Shown here: positions 6,059 to 12,082 of the stretch, piece by piece | Layout of the letters: each line of letters starts with the position of its first letter | Position numbering within the stretch: position 1 is the stretch's first letter | NCBI GenBank assembly: GCA_024399225.1 | Contig: JAKSHV010000009.1 | Span: forward strand, 1-15,133 | Direction: 5' to 3' | From: an archaeon | GTDB taxonomy: Archaea; Thermoplasmatota; Thermoplasmata; Methanomassiliicoccales; Methanomethylophilaceae | DNA: 15,133 bases | Made by a program: the position numbers and the translations under genes | The notes under the pieces: model-generated | Told to the model about the DNA's origin: nothing | Databases searched by the model: none | The model's input: the letters and a program-made list of their open reading frames with translations, nothing else

Positions 6059-6804
6059 TCTTTCATCCCTGCCAGTTTCATTGCGAGAATGATAGAGTCG
6101 GTATAGTCGGTCTTGACCCTGGAGGTGTCGACGAACACCTTGTCGGTGTTGATTACGGGGGCACCGTATGCGGGTGCTCCGCCGATGAAGTGCATGGTCC
6201 TGAAGATGAGGTTGCCGGTGATTCCGTTGGGCGCAACGATAAGGTCGGCTTCTTCCACTGCATCTTCCACAAGGATCTCGGCATCATAGGAGTCATATCC
6301 TTTCTTGTTGAGCTGTTTGACAATCTCCATTGCATCAGAGATGGTCTGGTCGACGACATCGTTCCTTCCGATATCCTCGTCCCTTCCTCCGGACATGATC
6401 GCAATGCGTACGTTCTCGCATCCGAGTTTCTTCATGAGCTTGTCGGAGCGCTCCGCCATGGAGACACGGTCCTCGATGGTCCACCCCTCATCGATTCCGA
6501 CGGGGGTAACGAGGACTGCCTTGTCCCTGTATCCGAGGATGACTACCCTCTGCAGGTGAGTAAGTCCGAGTGCCTTCTTGACCATGGGAAGCAGCTTGGA
6601 GGAGGACATGTCTCCGCGGACAGCGGCATCGATTACACCGCTTGCGAGGTCATCCGCCAGTTTCTGGGGATCCCTGTAGATGATCACATTAGGATTGTTG
6701 AGAGCGCGTACGCTGGTCTCAACGTATTTGGAATCAGGGGCACAGCCGATACCTACCTTCACGTTCGGAAGGTCTTCGCCCAAAAGATAATCGGACTTAA
6801 GCAT
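6055..6804 (-). CDS. mtxX: Methanogenesis marker protein 4 (MtxX, putative methyltransferase)
   Basis: A 249-residue protein of the MtxX/methanogenesis marker 4 family, found in methanogens and related to the phosphotransacetylase/PlsX fold. Visible blocks are VKVGIGCAPDSKYVE, VIDAAVRGDMSSSKLLP, IMSGGRDEDIGRN and LIVAPNGITGNLIFRTMHFIGGAPAYGAPV. The family has been suggested to be a methyltransferase subunit, but its function is not established, and its fold points rather to a phosphoryl- or acyl-binding enzyme. It leads the operon with queD, queC and queE, overlapping queD by 4 bases. A TATA-like AAATAAATAAT about 26 nt before the ATG suggests a leaderless mRNA. Its presence is the main evidence that the organism is a methanogen. 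Confidence 0.88.
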   Translation of the reverse strand: MLKSDYLLGEDLPNVKVGIGCAPDSKYVETSVRALNNPNVIIYRDPQKLADDLASGVIDAAVRGDMSSSKLLPMVKKALGLTHLQRVVILGYRDKAVLVTPVGIDEGWTIEDRVSMAERSDKLMKKLGCENVRIAIMSGGRDEDIGRNDVVDQTISDAMEIVKQLNKKGYDSYDAEILVEDAVEEADLIVAPNGITGNLIFRTMHFIGGAPAYGAPVINTDKVFVDTSRVKTDYTDSIILAMKLAGMKE

Positions 6805-6824
6805 ACCCAGACAATCAAAAACTG

Positions 6825-6835
6825 ATTATTTATTT
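6825..6835 (-). promoter_or_regulatory. TATA-like box for the mtxX-queDCE operon
   Basis: AAATAAATAAT on the minus strand, centred about 26 nt before the mtxX ATG at 6804 within the 57-base gap after dph2. No Shine-Dalgarno sequence is seen before the ATG. The operon therefore probably has its own leaderless promoter and is not just read through from dph2. Confidence 0.55.
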
Positions 6836-6852
6836 GTAGTGGGGAAACCAGC

Positions 6853-6857
6853 AAAAA
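6853..6857 (-). terminator. Oligo-T stretch after dph2
   Basis: Five T residues on the minus strand begin 4 bases after the dph2 stop (TGA at 6864-6862). Short T-runs can end archaeal transcription without a hairpin. It is weak alone, but fits the promoter box lying 20 bases further on. Confidence 0.3.
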
Positions 6858-6861
6858 CGTA

Positions 6862-7845
6862 TCAGATCGAGTCAAATACGTACTGTTCCCAGGTACGGAG
6901 ACCCAGTACGATCTCGGCCTCCGGGATCGTCAGCATAGGGTGGTCGTAACGGACCGAATCATCCATTGCGATCCTGGGACACGCAGTGTTGACATATGCA
7001 TCGACTCTGTACGGGAGAAGTGCTGCGGGAGACACCTCATCGGTGACCAGACGGTAGACATCCTTTCCGGCGGCACGTAGCTGCTCCTCGATCCTGTCGG
7101 CAGCGTCCCTACGGCACTGACCTACCTTTCCGCAGAGAATAACAAGGTATTTCTGCGCCTTTTCTGCAGAACAGATGGCTGCAAAACGTTTCCTGAGAAT
7201 CCTGTCCCTCTTGTCATCAACGCTTCTGATCTCGCCGGTGACGGGGTTGAGGATGATGACCTTCTTCTCCACTCCGAAGGTGGCAGCGAGTGGATGGAAA
7301 TCTCCCTCACCGAGGAAAAGATAGGATTCGACCTCATCCTGTACCGCGATGGCTGCGGAACAGTTGCATCCGAGAACCTGTCCGGGGTAGCAGATGCGGT
7401 CGTCGCCTTTTCCGATGACGGCCTTCCTTCCGGTCGCTTCGATGATCTCCTTCGCCTTAGGAAGGAGATGGACATACTGCACGGATGCCAAAAGACCCAG
7501 AGTCTGAGGAAGCTGGTCTGCATATGCCTTCAGGGGTTCTTCGATATCCACGTCCGCACGGGCCTCGATGTAGAGGACGTTGTCATCCTGAGGCATGTTG
7601 GGGATGGGAGAATGACCGAAATGAACCAGAGCTTCGGCATAGCTTTTGTAATTCGTATAGAGATCGCAGGCACCATAACAGGGGTAGCCTAGAATAACGA
7701 CCTTCGCTCCAGTATCTTTGAAAATAATATCGGAAAGTTCCGTTGCCCGGAGCTTAAGGCCTTCCGGAAGCTGGAGAGCGACAGAGGAAAACCCTCTGCC
7801 GCGAATCCAGCTTTCGATTGTGTCAATCTGCAGATTGAACAGCAT
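6862..7845 (-). CDS. dph2: Dph2, 2-(3-amino-3-carboxypropyl)histidine synthase (diphthamide synthesis)
   Basis: A 327-residue enzyme that transfers the 3-amino-3-carboxypropyl group of SAM to the target histidine of elongation factor 2, the first step of diphthamide synthesis. It is a non-classical radical SAM enzyme in which a [4Fe-4S] cluster is held by one cysteine from each of three domains. The matching cysteines here are C60 in GYPCYGACD, C160 or C162 in VLGCNCSAA and C289 in VNTACPRIAMDD. Length is normal for the archaeal homodimer. The ATG at 7845 overlaps the rpl10e stop (TGATG), so Dph2 is translated in step with a ribosomal protein. The downstream mtxX has its own promoter. Confidence 0.93.
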   Translation of the reverse strand: MLFNLQIDTIESWIRGRGFSSVALQLPEGLKLRATELSDIIFKDTGAKVVILGYPCYGACDLYTNYKSYAEALVHFGHSPIPNMPQDDNVLYIEARADVDIEEPLKAYADQLPQTLGLLASVQYVHLLPKAKEIIEATGRKAVIGKGDDRICYPGQVLGCNCSAAIAVQDEVESYLFLGEGDFHPLAATFGVEKKVIILNPVTGEIRSVDDKRDRILRKRFAAICSAEKAQKYLVILCGKVGQCRRDAADRIEEQLRAAGKDVYRLVTDEVSPAALLPYRVDAYVNTACPRIAMDDSVRYDHPMLTIPEAEIVLGLRTWEQYVFDSI

Positions 7846-8366
7846 CAGTGGACGAGTTCCAGTCCCTTCTCTACATCAATGTAGCAGGGGGAGGGGAGCT
7901 TCATGGAGGCTCTCCAAAGAGCCTCTTTGACTGCGGTTGCGTTGTTGGCCTCAGTGTAGACAGTGTAGATTGCCTGGTTGCACTCGAGCCTTGCTGCGGT
8001 ACCGACGGTCTTTCCAAATGCACGGCGCATTCCACTGGACACACGGTCTGCTCCTGCTCCGGTTGCAAGCTTGTTCTCCCTGAGGACGACGTGGGGGTAT
8101 GCCCTTACCTTGAAGTGGTAAGTGTCGATGGAGAGCTTGGAAAGAACCCTGTTTGCTGCGATACGTCCGGCTTCGATTGCGGTGTGCCTGACCTGAACGC
8201 GGTTCTTTACTTTGAGGGTGAATACTACGGGGAACTCAGCTTCTTTCCTGACGTTACCCATTTCGAACTGACTGATCCTTACAGCAGGAACTCCTCCCAT
8301 ATACTCACGGCGAGTATATGCCATTCCGGTGATCCTTCTGTACATCGATGCTGGCTTTCTTACCAT
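7845..8366 (-). CDS. rpl10e: Large-subunit ribosomal protein L10e (uL16)
   Basis: A 173-residue archaeal L10e/uL16. The start MVRKPASMYRR, the segment RREYMGGVPAVRI, the central RAYPHVVLRENK and the GADRVSSGMRRAFGK block are characteristic. It sits near the A and P sites of the 50S subunit and the loop reaches the peptidyl transferase centre. A GTG at 8375 would add three residues, but AGGTGG at 8372-8377 is a strong Shine-Dalgarno sequence 5 bases before the ATG at 8366 and would be buried if GTG were used. Its TATA-like box (8412-8418) is about 49 nt away, so this gene, unlike its neighbours, probably has a leader of about 23 nt. It is cotranscribed with dph2. Confidence 0.96.
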   Translation of the reverse strand: MVRKPASMYRRITGMAYTRREYMGGVPAVRISQFEMGNVRKEAEFPVVFTLKVKNRVQVRHTAIEAGRIAANRVLSKLSIDTYHFKVRAYPHVVLRENKLATGAGADRVSSGMRRAFGKTVGTAARLECNQAIYTVYTEANNATAVKEALWRASMKLPSPCYIDVEKGLELVH

Positions 8367-8371
8367 TGATG

Positions 8372-8377
8372 CCACCT
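8372..8377 (-). promoter_or_regulatory. Strong Shine-Dalgarno site of rpl10e
   Basis: AGGTGG on the minus strand, with 5 bases (CATCA) before the ATG. It fixes the start at 8366 and not at the GTG at 8375, which lies inside the site. Most promoter-proximal genes in the window lack such a site. Confidence 0.75.
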
Positions 8378-8411
8378 ACTAATAGTGAATGAACACCCAA
8401 ATCTCAAACGC

Positions 8412-8418
8412 TATATAA
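8412..8418 (-). promoter_or_regulatory. TATA-like box for rpl10e-dph2
   Basis: TTATATA on the minus strand, centred near 8415. A start about 26 nt downstream would be near 8389, leaving a leader of about 23 nt that holds the Shine-Dalgarno site. Confidence 0.5.
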
Positions 8419-8499
8419 CCCTATTGTTGGTTTTTGGGATGGGCGTAACTGTTTGCGCGTATTCTTTTATAATATATAATAGAAAGTCGACAAACAGAC

Positions 8500-8507
8500 T
8501 TTATATT
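8500..8507 (+). promoter_or_regulatory. TATA-like box for rnp4-CRM-serS
   Basis: TTTATATT centred about 31 nt before the ATG at 8535, giving a predicted leader of only a few bases. A second AT-rich run about 30 bases upstream (8465-8482) could be an alternative promoter with a longer leader. Confidence 0.45.
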
Positions 8508-8534
8508 AGTCTCTCAGTAGAGTTGGCAGATAAT

Positions 8535-8849
8535 ATGGCCAAACACATGCCGCGCAAGGATATCCGCAGGATCGGCAACGAACGCGTTTCAATCCTTGTC
8601 AACCTCTCCCGCGAAGCGGTCAAAGAGGGCAAGGACGAACGTGCCAGACGCTATGTCGAACTCGCACGCGCAGTCTGCGGAAAGGCCCAGACGGAGATGC
8701 CCGGTGACTTCAGATACTGTAAAAAGTGTCTGCTGCCCCTCGTACCCGGTACCAACTGCACGGTCAGACTGACCGGCGGCAAGATCGTATCGAGTTGCAG
8801 CTGCGGTAACCTGTGGCGCATGCCGTATCTGAAGGAGCAGAGAAAATGA
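8535..8849 (+). CDS. rnp4: RNase P protein component 4 (Rpp21/Rnp4)
   Basis: A 104-residue Rpp21-family subunit of archaeal RNase P, which removes the 5' leader of pre-tRNAs. The N-terminal helices (ERVSILVNLSREAV, ARRYVELARAVCGK) are followed by a zinc ribbon with C62-x2-C65 (YCKKC) and C88-x-C90 (SCSCGNLWRMPY). The second pair is normally C-x2-C in this family, so the spacing here is one residue short; C75 could also help. The frame is open back to 8385, but the extra 50 residues are rejected: the family starts at this MAKHMPRKD, and the region contains the promoter. The stop overlaps the CRM gene start (ATGA). Confidence 0.9.
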   Translation: MAKHMPRKDIRRIGNERVSILVNLSREAVKEGKDERARRYVELARAVCGKAQTEMPGDFRYCKKCLLPLVPGTNCTVRLTGGKIVSSCSCGNLWRMPYLKEQRK

Positions 8850-9142
8850 CTGAGGCAAAAGCCAGAAAGGCAATCATCAAACAGGCGCTCGACATCGACG
8901 TAACCGTCCACGTCGGAAAGGACGGTGTCGACGAACAGCTGAACGCAGAGGTCGTCCAGCAGATCAAGAAGAGACGCATCATCAAAATCAAGGTTCTTAA
9001 CAACGCGGAGAGCGACACCACCGATGTCGCAAACGAGATCGCGACCGCCACCAACACCGTCGTGGTCGATGTGCGCGGAGGAGTTATCATCCTCACCGAC
9101 AAGAGATACTGGGACTCCCAGTGTCAGAAGAAGACACCCTAA
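8846..9142 (+). CDS. CRM-domain (YhbY-like) RNA-binding protein
   Basis: A 98-residue single CRM domain of the YhbY/CRS1 family. After the helix TEAKARKAIIKQALDID comes the glycine-rich loop HVGKDGVDEQ, standing for the GxxG RNA-contact loop, then a helix ending in IKKRRIIKIKVL, and finally a strand VVDVRGGVIILTDK. Bacterial YhbY binds pre-50S ribosomes; the archaeal proteins are thought to have an RNA-binding role in ribosome assembly or RNase P-linked RNA work. The ATG at 8846 overlaps the rnp4 stop by 4 bases, which settles the start and supports a shared function in RNA maturation. serS follows after 25 bases. Confidence 0.88.
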   Translation: MTEAKARKAIIKQALDIDVTVHVGKDGVDEQLNAEVVQQIKKRRIIKIKVLNNAESDTTDVANEIATATNTVVVDVRGGVIILTDKRYWDSQCQKKTP

Positions 9143-9167
9143 TCAGGATCAAGAAGGCTGAATTCAA

Positions 9168-10490
9168 ATGATCGACCTAAAATTCCTCAAGGCGAACCCC
9201 GAGATCGTCAAAGAGAACATCAAGAAGAAATTCCAGGACCAGAAGCTCCCCCTCGTCGACGAGGTCATCGCACTGGATGCCGAGAACCACCAGATCACCC
9301 TCGACCTCAACAAGATGAGGAACCAGAGGAACGTCCTCTCCAAGGAGAACTCCAAGATCGTCGGAGAGATGAAGAAGACCGAGGATCCCGCTGTCAAGGC
9401 AGACCTCGAGAAGAAGCTCGAGGACAACAAGAACCACGTCAAATCCCTCGGAGACGACATGGCCGCACTCGAGAAGAAGCAGGAAGAGCTCAGCGAGGCA
9501 ATCAAAGCCAAGATGATGGTCATCCCCAACATCCTCGACGACGACGTCCCCATCGGAAAGGACGACTCCGAGAATGTCGAGATCACCAAGTACGGTGAGC
9601 CCGTCGTCCCCGCATACGAGGTCCCCTATCATGCGGATATCACGGAGAAGTTCAGCGGACTCGACCTCGACTCCGCACGCCGCGTATCCGGAAGCGGATT
9701 CTACTACCTCACCGGAGACATTGCAAGGCTCCACTCCGCCATCCTCTCCTACGCAAGGGACTTCATGATCGGCAAGGGATTCACCTACTGCGTGCCCCCC
9801 TTCATGATCCACAGCGAGGTCGTCAACGGAGTCATGAGCTTCGCCGAGATGGATGCCATGATGTACAAGATCGAGGGAGAGGACCTCTACCTCATCGGTA
9901 CCTCCGAGCACTCCATGGTCGGAAGGTTCATCGGAGAGAACATCCCCGAGGAAAGCCTGCCCCTCACCCTCACCAGCTACTCCCCCTGCTTCCGTAAGGA
10001 GAAGGGAAGCCACGGTATCGAGGAGCGCGGAGTCTACAGGATCCACCAGTTCGAGAAACAGGAGATGGTCGTCATCTGCCACCCCGACGAGAGGAGGGAA
10101 TGGTTCAACAAGATGTGGAACTTCACCGTCGAATTCTTCAGGACCCTCGACATCCCCGTAAGGACCCTCGAGTGCTGTTCCGGAGATCTTGCAGACCTCA
10201 AGGTAAAATCCCTTGACGTCGAAGCATGGAGCCCCAGGCAGAAGAAGTACTTCGAGGTCGGAAGCTGTTCCGATCTCGGTGACGCACAGGCAAGGCGTCT
10301 CAAGATCCGTGTCGCAAAGAAGGACGGAACCAAGTACTACGCCAACACCCTCAACAACACTGTCGTTGCTCCCCCCAGGATGCTTATCGCATTCCTCGAG
10401 AACAACTACCAGGAAGACGGCACCGTCCTCATCCCTAAGGCCCTCCAGCCTTACCTCGGCGGAATCACCCGTCTCGTCGGAAAACAGTAA
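9168..10490 (+). CDS. serS: Seryl-tRNA synthetase, common (bacterial-like) type
   Basis: A 440-residue class II synthetase that charges tRNA-Ser (and tRNA-Sec where present). Residues 1-115 form the long antiparallel coiled-coil arm that holds the long variable arm of tRNA-Ser. The catalytic core follows, with GTSEH at 244-248, motif 2 from FRKEKGSHG (275-283) through RIHQFEKQE (291-299), and motif 3 in NTVVAPPRMLIAFLENN. This is the common SerRS. The divergent methanogen-type SerRS of Methanococcales and Methanobacteriales has a different N-terminal domain and active-site zinc. It is the third gene after rnp4 and the CRM gene, 25 bases downstream, with only a weak ribosome site (AGAAGG). It ends at a strong hairpin. 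Confidence 0.96.
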   Translation: MIDLKFLKANPEIVKENIKKKFQDQKLPLVDEVIALDAENHQITLDLNKMRNQRNVLSKENSKIVGEMKKTEDPAVKADLEKKLEDNKNHVKSLGDDMAALEKKQEELSEAIKAKMMVIPNILDDDVPIGKDDSENVEITKYGEPVVPAYEVPYHADITEKFSGLDLDSARRVSGSGFYYLTGDIARLHSAILSYARDFMIGKGFTYCVPPFMIHSEVVNGVMSFAEMDAMMYKIEGEDLYLIGTSEHSMVGRFIGENIPEESLPLTLTSYSPCFRKEKGSHGIEERGVYRIHQFEKQEMVVICHPDERREWFNKMWNFTVEFFRTLDIPVRTLECCSGDLADLKVKSLDVEAWSPRQKKYFEVGSCSDLGDAQARRLKIRVAKKDGTKYYANTLNNTVVAPPRMLIAFLENNYQEDGTVLIPKALQPYLGGITRLVGKQ

Positions 10491-10503
10491 ACCCCATCAA
10501 AAC

Positions 10504-10530
10504 GGGACCGGGGGATTTCTCCCCGGTCTC
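10504..10530. terminator. Strong bidirectional hairpin between serS and the HD protein gene
   Basis: GGGACCGGGG (10504-10513) pairs with CCCCGGTCTC (10521-10530), a 10-bp stem with one G-U pair, around a 7-base loop. Two bases of the minus-gene TGA stop (10531-10529) lie in the stem. On the minus strand the stem is followed by CGTTTTGATG, so the T-run favours termination of the HD gene; serS ends 13 bases before the stem. Confidence 0.75.
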
Positions 10531-11701
10531 AGATTTCCATATTCTCAAAATTAACAAGAAGATCGGCCGCTCCGATCCTGACACCCTTGCCGTCGTTGAG
10601 AAGTTTATCGGAAATGGTGACCATTGCATCGCGGAGGATCTTGGAATTCATACCATATTGTACGGAGATGTATGCCTCCATCCATGCGGCTAGATTATCG
10701 CATGCCTTGATGGCATCGCAATCCCTTTCGAAATTCTCTTGGTGCTCAAAGGGCTTCAGTGCCATGCAACCTAGTTCCTCATGCCAGGATTCTGGAATAA
10801 GGTCGTGTACCTTGTCTACGAACATCTCGGTCTCGATTTCACTGAGAATATTGGGGAGTTCAGTGGAACTGTTCTTCACGGGAGTGATCACATCCTTGGT
10901 AAGGACCTCGGGCAGATCGTGGAACAGTCCGCTGTAGAAATCATTGTACAGCTGCCTTCCGGAGACTCCCTTGTCAAGATCGTTCAGATATACGGAATCG
11001 GCGACAAGGATACAATGACCCAGCACGGTTGTCTTGGGTTCCCTGGGAGTCCTTGCCCACCTCTGCTGGCACCTGAGCTGACCGAGAAGGTTGATGAATC
11101 CGTATAATTTCGATTCACGGTTTTTGAGTGCGTCCATTCCCGCTAGGCCGAGATCCATGAATCCATTAACCTGGTTTTCAATAGCCTCGGCAGTATCGTT
11201 GATTCCGTACGATGTGCTGTTCACACCTTTGATCAGATCGAATTCATAGCGTGTCGCAAGATAGTGTGCCGCGCTGATGATATCGTCCTCTTTGGATTTG
11301 TTATCGGAATTCAGGTAGTCCTTGAACCTTTCCATGAAAGATTCCGTCATATCGGGGACGAGTCTGGAGAACTCCTTGAAGACGTAATCATTGATCTCGG
11401 TCTTGTGACTCTCCATGATCTTGTGATACACAGGAGGCTTGATGTCAGTGATAGCAATCCTCTGTATGAATGAAAAGAGTGTATGCTCGATGATGATGTT
11501 CCAGTCGACGGAATTACCTGCATCCTCCTCGCATTTTCCCAAGACCCAGGCAATGATCGCCTTATGGGCCTGTTTGTCGAGTTCAGTTAGGTCGACGGTA
11601 CGGAAATGGTCGTTCCACCTGTGCATGTTCGCGGCATTGAACAGATAATAGAGCATTGCCGCATTCAGGTTCTTCTTTTCCTTCTCGATTCCGTTTTCCA
11701 T
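10529..11701 (-). CDS. Tandem YfbR-like HD-domain protein, first half degenerate
   Basis: A 390-residue protein made of two similar HD halves. The second half (about 195-390) has the full signature of YfbR-like phosphohydrolases: RW-R near 214-217, H229, the HD pair and Glu in LFHDLPEVLTKDVITPVK (H261, D262, E265), and a later Asp in KACDNLAAWMEA. The first half (about 12-160) follows the same plan: LYYLFNAANMHRW, H46, then FIQRIAITDIKPPV in place of the HD block, and ISAAHYLATRYEF where the last Asp has become His. The N-terminal site has thus lost the HD pair, while the C-terminal site looks active. Known relatives are 5'-deoxynucleotidases; the substrate here is unknown. I chose the ATG at 11701, with GGGGG at 11708-11712, over an upstream frame that would overlap the membrane-protein gene. 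Confidence 0.82.
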   Translation of the reverse strand: MENGIEKEKKNLNAAMLYYLFNAANMHRWNDHFRTVDLTELDKQAHKAIIAWVLGKCEEDAGNSVDWNIIIEHTLFSFIQRIAITDIKPPVYHKIMESHKTEINDYVFKEFSRLVPDMTESFMERFKDYLNSDNKSKEDDIISAAHYLATRYEFDLIKGVNSTSYGINDTAEAIENQVNGFMDLGLAGMDALKNRESKLYGFINLLGQLRCQQRWARTPREPKTTVLGHCILVADSVYLNDLDKGVSGRQLYNDFYSGLFHDLPEVLTKDVITPVKNSSTELPNILSEIETEMFVDKVHDLIPESWHEELGCMALKPFEHQENFERDCDAIKACDNLAAWMEAYISVQYGMNSKILRDAMVTISDKLLNDGKGVRIGAADLLVNFENMEI

Positions 11702-11717
11702 GCATATCCCCCGACAT

Positions 11718-11984
11718 TCACTGCTTCCTATCGCGGACTGTCGATCCACTGGAAGATTTCTCGGCAGCTTCCCTCTGTCCCTCGTATTCCCTCAGAATGG
11801 ATTCATTATTCTTCAGGTCGAGATACAATGTGAATATACCCACCATCGTCAGAACGAATCCCGCATACATCACGAGAATGGGAATACCCAGTTTTAGAAG
11901 TCCGGTTGTGCTGAGCATACCGGACACGGAACATACCAGGCCCACAGCGATGTAGATGAATCCGAGTTTTGCTACCGATGCCAT
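11718..11984 (-). CDS. Small two-helix membrane protein, unrecognised
   Basis: An 88-residue protein that I do not recognise. Two hydrophobic segments at about residues 7-27 (LGFIYIAVGLVCSVSGML) and 31-54 (KLGIPILVMYAGFVLTMVGIF) are joined by a short turn. A charged C-terminal tail (LKNNESILREYEGQREAAEK) ends in a basic stretch and is probably cytoplasmic. A leaderless promoter is suggested by TATATATA 28 nt before the ATG. The HD protein gene starts 16 bases after its stop, so the two are likely cotranscribed, and this protein might place the HD enzyme near the membrane; that is speculation. Confidence 0.65.
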   Translation of the reverse strand: MASVAKLGFIYIAVGLVCSVSGMLSTTGLLKLGIPILVMYAGFVLTMVGIFTLYLDLKNNESILREYEGQREAAEKSSSGSTVRDRKQ

Positions 11985-12008
11985 AACGGTATGCCATATT
12001 GCCTACCC

Positions 12009-12016
12009 TATATATA
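12009..12016 (-). promoter_or_regulatory. TATA box for the membrane protein-HD unit
   Basis: TATATATA centred 28 nt before the ATG at 11984, the clearest TATA box of the window. No Shine-Dalgarno sequence precedes the ATG, so the mRNA is probably leaderless. Confidence 0.65.
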
Positions 12017-12052
12017 CTGCAGTAATAAGCAGACATATGGCCGAACCAACCA

Positions 12053-12059
12053 ATATAAA
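12053..12059 (+). promoter_or_regulatory. TATA box for the aminotransferase-mvk operon
   Basis: ATATAAA centred 27 nt before the ATG at 12083. The bases before the ATG (CGCCAATC) contain no ribosome site. It forms a divergent pair with the box at 12009-12016 in a 98-base gap. Confidence 0.6.
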
Positions 12060-12082
12060 CGCAGTCCATTATACCGCCAATC

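Larger units (their letters stand above)
8367..8534. other. Longest gap of the window: divergent promoter region rpl10e / rnp4
   Basis: This 168-base AT-rich stretch separates rpl10e (minus) and rnp4 (plus). It holds the rpl10e box (8412-8418), an AT-rich run TTTTATAATATATAATAG (8465-8482) and a TATA-like TTTATATT (8500-8507). The last is about 31 nt before the rnp4 ATG. I see no tRNA or stable-RNA fold in it. Confidence 0.5.

Noticed and set aside
8385..8534. An in-frame extension of rnp4 with a hydrophobic stretch, as if a membrane helix were fused to the RNase P subunit.
   Set aside because: The stretch is AT-rich promoter sequence with TATA-like boxes, Rpp21 proteins start at about the 8535 ATG, and no family member has such a helix.
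9177..10082. A 301-codon open frame opposite serS on the minus strand.
   Set aside because: It is dominated by Val, Leu, Asp and Gly as expected for the antisense of a GC-biased gene, has no motif, and serS is certain.
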